DNA from: an uncultured Eubacteriales bacterium
GTDB lineage: Bacteria; Bacillota; Clostridia; Lachnospirales; Lachnospiraceae
DNA: 7,791 bases
Assembly: GCA_900313765.1 (NCBI GenBank)
Contig: OMSN01000070.1
Coordinates: 1-7,791 of the forward strand
Reading direction: 5' to 3'
The notes below the pieces were generated by a model that saw only the letters and a program-made list of their open reading frames with translations, was not told the origin of the DNA and did no database searches. The position numbers were made by a program, and so were the translations under genes. This document shows positions 5,850 to 7,791 of the stretch, in pieces. The first letter of the stretch is position 1. Every line of letters starts with the position of its first letter.

Positions 5850-6743
5850 TCAGCGGATCTGCTGTCCGCCGGCTGCATAGATCTCAAACCATTCATACTG
5901 CTCCAGCTTCACATCCAGCGCACAGATTGCCTGATCCAGTCTCTCCAGCCTGCTGCTTCCCACCAGCGGAACCGCTCCGACCGGATGATACAGGATCCAC
6001 GCATAGATGATGGCTGCAGGGCTTACACCGTGGCGCCGTGCGATCTCTTCGATCGCGGTGCGGGCCTTCACACAGGCTGCATCTTCCTGATCGCTGAAGA
6101 TCCTGCCTCCTGCCAGCGGTGACCAGATCATCGGATGGATACGGTTTCCGGACAGATAATCTATCATGCCGGATCTGAAATGCTCATAACAGACCGGATT
6201 CCATTCGATCTGGTTCGTGACCAGCTGTCCGTCAACCGCTTTGTTCAGCGCTTCGAATTTGAAAGGATCAAAATTCGATACGCCAATCTCCCTGACAAGA
6301 CCTTCCTTCTTCAGGTCCAGGAGCGCACGTCCGGTCTCCCACGGATCCAGAAGCGGATCCTCCCGATGAATCAGGTACAGGTCAATATAATCGGTCTTCA
6401 GTCTTTGCAGGCTCTCTCTGCAGGACCTCAAGATACGGTCATATGTTGTATCATAGTAGCCGAACGGTTTTCCATCGATCATCGCTCTGGAGATCCCGGT
6501 CTTGGTGACCAGTTCGATCCTTCCGCGGATCGACGGATCTGCAGTAAATGCATCTCCCATCATGCTCTCGCAGAGTGTTCCTCCATAGACCTCGGCAGTA
6601 TCAAATGTTGTGACGCCTCTGTCTATGCATCCGTTCATAAATGAAACCAGATCCTGCGTGGTAAAGTTCCAGCTGTTGAGTCTCCAGAAGCCCTGGGCTA
6701 TGACAGACAGTGACAGTTCCTGCGACAATGCGATCTTTTTCAT
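5850..6743 (-). CDS. Aldo/keto reductase, YdhF-like oxidoreductase
   Basis: This 297-residue cytoplasmic protein has the length of the aldo/keto reductase superfamily of (beta/alpha)8-barrel, NAD(P)H-dependent carbonyl reductases. The catalytic tetrad is complete: D48 and Y53 in FDTAEVYGG, K81 in LVTKTG, and H126 in YLIHREDPLLDP. The stretch SLQRLKTDYIDLYLIHREDPLLDP and the later GLVREIGVSNFDPFKFEAL resemble the E. coli YdhF branch. The end of the barrel has VPLVGSSRLERLDQA, the usual cofactor-binding segment. ATG 6743 has AAAGGAG five bases upstream; the frame stays open 31 codons further with no better start. The natural substrate is unknown, as for most of this branch. It lies upstream of the importer on the same strand, 133 nt away, without an evident terminator between them, so some co-transcription is possible. 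Confidence 0.93.
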   Translation of the reverse strand: MKKIALSQELSLSVIAQGFWRLNSWNFTTQDLVSFMNGCIDRGVTTFDTAEVYGGTLCESMMGDAFTADPSIRGRIELVTKTGISRAMIDGKPFGYYDTTYDRILRSCRESLQRLKTDYIDLYLIHREDPLLDPWETGRALLDLKKEGLVREIGVSNFDPFKFEALNKAVDGQLVTNQIEWNPVCYEHFRSGMIDYLSGNRIHPMIWSPLAGGRIFSDQEDAACVKARTAIEEIARRHGVSPAAIIYAWILYHPVGAVPLVGSSRLERLDQAICALDVKLEQYEWFEIYAAGGQQIR

Positions 6744-6788
6744 GGCAGCTCCTTTCTCATGTTGCAATCGTGCCATCTCACACAATCC

Positions 6789-6817
6789 AGTATACCGGCA
6801 ATTCCATAGTTCTACAA
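6789..6817 (-). promoter_or_regulatory. Putative promoter of the aldo/keto reductase gene
   Basis: On the minus strand TATACT (complement of 6789-6794) matches the -10 consensus at five of six positions. It lies 17 nt after TTGTAG (complement of 6812-6817), which keeps only the TTG of the -35. The site is 46 nt before ATG 6743 and just downstream of the terminator of the preceding gene, where a promoter is expected. Confidence 0.5.
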
Positions 6818-6833
6818 ATATGCATCTGCAAGG

Positions 6834-6874
6834 CAAAAAGAACAGCCGGAGCCATGTGACTTACGGTTCCGGCT
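6834..6874 (-). terminator. Intrinsic terminator of the beta-helix gene
   Basis: On the minus strand AGCCGGAACC pairs with GGCTCCGGCT (complements of 6865-6874 and 6844-6853) over 10 bp with one non-Watson-Crick position and an 11-nt loop. GTTCTTTTT follows (complement of 6835-6843). It lies about 32 nt after the stop of the beta-helix gene and separates that gene from the reductase. Confidence 0.8.
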
Positions 6875-6906
6875 GGCTGTAATCATTTTGACAGGTTGGT
6901 ATCCTC

Positions 6907-7791
6907 TCACAGGAATGAGATCTCCGCATCCCAGGTAGAAAACGGACCGGGAAGTACGTCACCTGTATGTTCATGGCCTGCATAGTCACACGGGACGCAG
7001 GGGACGGGGCTCCGCCCTGCGATCTTTGCCGGATCCCGCATCACCTGGGCCGGTTTTGCCGGGCCCGGAGCGTGCAGCGGACTGTCAGGACGCTGTATCA
7101 GGCACACCTTTCCATTGTCCACTTCGAATCCGAACCAGGCGCTGTCCGACGTCTGGTCGAATCCCGTAAACTGTCTCCATGTATCGAGATCCAGGCACAG
7201 TTCCGGCGCCGGATACATCACTCTCAGATAGCCGCCGCTCATGCACAGGAACAGATTGCCTTCCGATTCATTATCCTGCGTCGGGAAAACGATCGCAGCC
7301 TCCCGGCAGTCGTAGAAGATGTTGTTGAGGATCTTCGCTTTTCTGGACGTGCCGCCTCTCTCCAGCCCTCCCATGCGGAAGCTGACCGGTTTCGCATAGT
7401 AGCCGCTGTGCCTGCATCTGCCGATCAGGTTATGCGCTACGATCAGGCGGTCTGTCCCTTCGCAGTAGACACCGTATCCGTTGACAACATCATGCTCTTT
7501 CATTTTATACCATCCCGTAGAGCCGGGCTCTGCCGGAACCTTAGCCGGATCAAAGCGGCCCTCCACGTTCCAGATGATATTGTTGTCGATCAGATTGACA
7601 CCTTCCTTGGTGCACTCGATAAAAATGGCTTCCCTCTGCTCGATCCCGTTGATGAAGAGGTTCGAAGTAATGCGGGTGTTTTCATTTCCACAGTCAATAC
7701 TCTTGAGGATGTTCTGAAGGCAAGCAAGGATACCGCTCCGAACATTGACCAGACTCTCGCCAAAGCAGGCGTTGTCACAGACAATGTCAAG
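6907..7791 (-). CDS. Right-handed beta-helix protein, probable carbohydrate-active enzyme (N-terminus missing)
   Basis: The frame is open from the right edge to TGA at 6907-6909, giving 294 C-terminal residues; the true start is outside the window. GTG at 7566 is in frame but lies in the middle of a helical rung and is not a credible start. Residues 1-190 show regular rungs with an Asn ladder: ITSNLFIN, LIDNNIIWN, IVAHNLIGR, ILNNIFYD, ESEGNLFL. This is the pattern of pectate-lyase-like parallel beta-helices. After it, DLDTWRQFTGFDQTS (about 201-215) and a closing DYAGHEHTGDVLPGPF resemble the C-terminal cap region of secreted or cytoplasmic polysaccharide-degrading beta-helix proteins. No catalytic residues can be assigned, nor a signal peptide, and no GH or PL family can be named. 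The architecture is well supported; the enzymatic role is inference. Confidence 0.75.
   Translation of the reverse strand, partial: LDIVCDNACFGESLVNVRSGILACLQNILKSIDCGNENTRITSNLFINGIEQREAIFIECTKEGVNLIDNNIIWNVEGRFDPAKVPAEPGSTGWYKMKEHDVVNGYGVYCEGTDRLIVAHNLIGRCRHSGYYAKPVSFRMGGLERGGTSRKAKILNNIFYDCREAAIVFPTQDNESEGNLFLCMSGGYLRVMYPAPELCLDLDTWRQFTGFDQTSDSAWFGFEVDNGKVCLIQRPDSPLHAPGPAKPAQVMRDPAKIAGRSPVPCVPCDYAGHEHTGDVLPGPFSTWDAEISFL

Noticed and set aside
5851..5867. GCGGA / TCCGC inverted repeat at the reductase stop, considered as its terminator
   Set aside because: It lies inside the last codons, with only 5-6 pairs and no T-run downstream on the minus strand.
6135..6644. 169-codon rightward open frame opposite the aldo/keto reductase
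   Set aside because: The reductase on the other strand has a full catalytic tetrad and an RBS. The antisense product resembles no family and has no good ribosome binding site.
6996..7021. GC-rich inverted repeat CGCAGGG / CCCTGCG inside the beta-helix gene
   Set aside because: It has a 12-nt centre and no T-run on either strand, and lies in GC-rich Pro/Gly/Cys codons. It is most simply a product of coding composition.
1..7791. Mobile element, phage, CRISPR or defence system
   Set aside because: No transposase, integrase, terminal inverted repeats, spaced direct repeats or recognisable defence proteins are present. All genes belong to ordinary metabolic or transport families.

Overview
The window looks like chromosomal DNA of a gut-type Clostridia bacterium, most likely Lachnospiraceae-like. 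Moderate GC content, AAGGAG-type ribosome binding sites, the style of the secretion signal and the mix of transporter families suggest this. The taxonomic call is inference, because no rRNA or other marker is present. I see no insertion sequence, integrase, CRISPR array, tRNA or rRNA. All complete genes read through without frameshifts.

The left half (1-3060) is transcribed rightwards. It holds the C-terminal end of a probable MBL-fold hydrolase, a complete MATE-family multidrug exporter, and a complete CPA2-type cation:proton antiporter with no attached RCK or universal-stress domain. A compact inverted repeat lies between exporter and antiporter, and a strong intrinsic terminator with nested palindromes follows the antiporter.

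The right half (3096-7791) is transcribed leftwards. From the right edge it holds a right-handed beta-helix protein cut by the window end, its terminator, an aldo/keto reductase of the YdhF type with its own promoter, and a three-gene ABC importer operon of the NitT/TauT/SsuABC class (binding protein, permease, ATPase). The importer has a near-consensus promoter (TTGACA, 17 nt, TATCAT). Its short leader ends in a hairpin that abuts the Shine-Dalgarno sequence. The permease and ATPase overlap in an ATGA junction. The two halves converge at about 3003-3095 on a terminator that may work in both directions.

The genes are of known families, and I do not see an undescribed multi-gene system. The points most worth a second look are non-coding or topological: a perfect 10-bp stem with a 7-T run buried in the first codons of the permease and facing antisense, the leader hairpin of the importer, and the absence of a lipobox cysteine in a Gram-positive-type binding protein. 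The importer's substrate cannot be read from the sequence.
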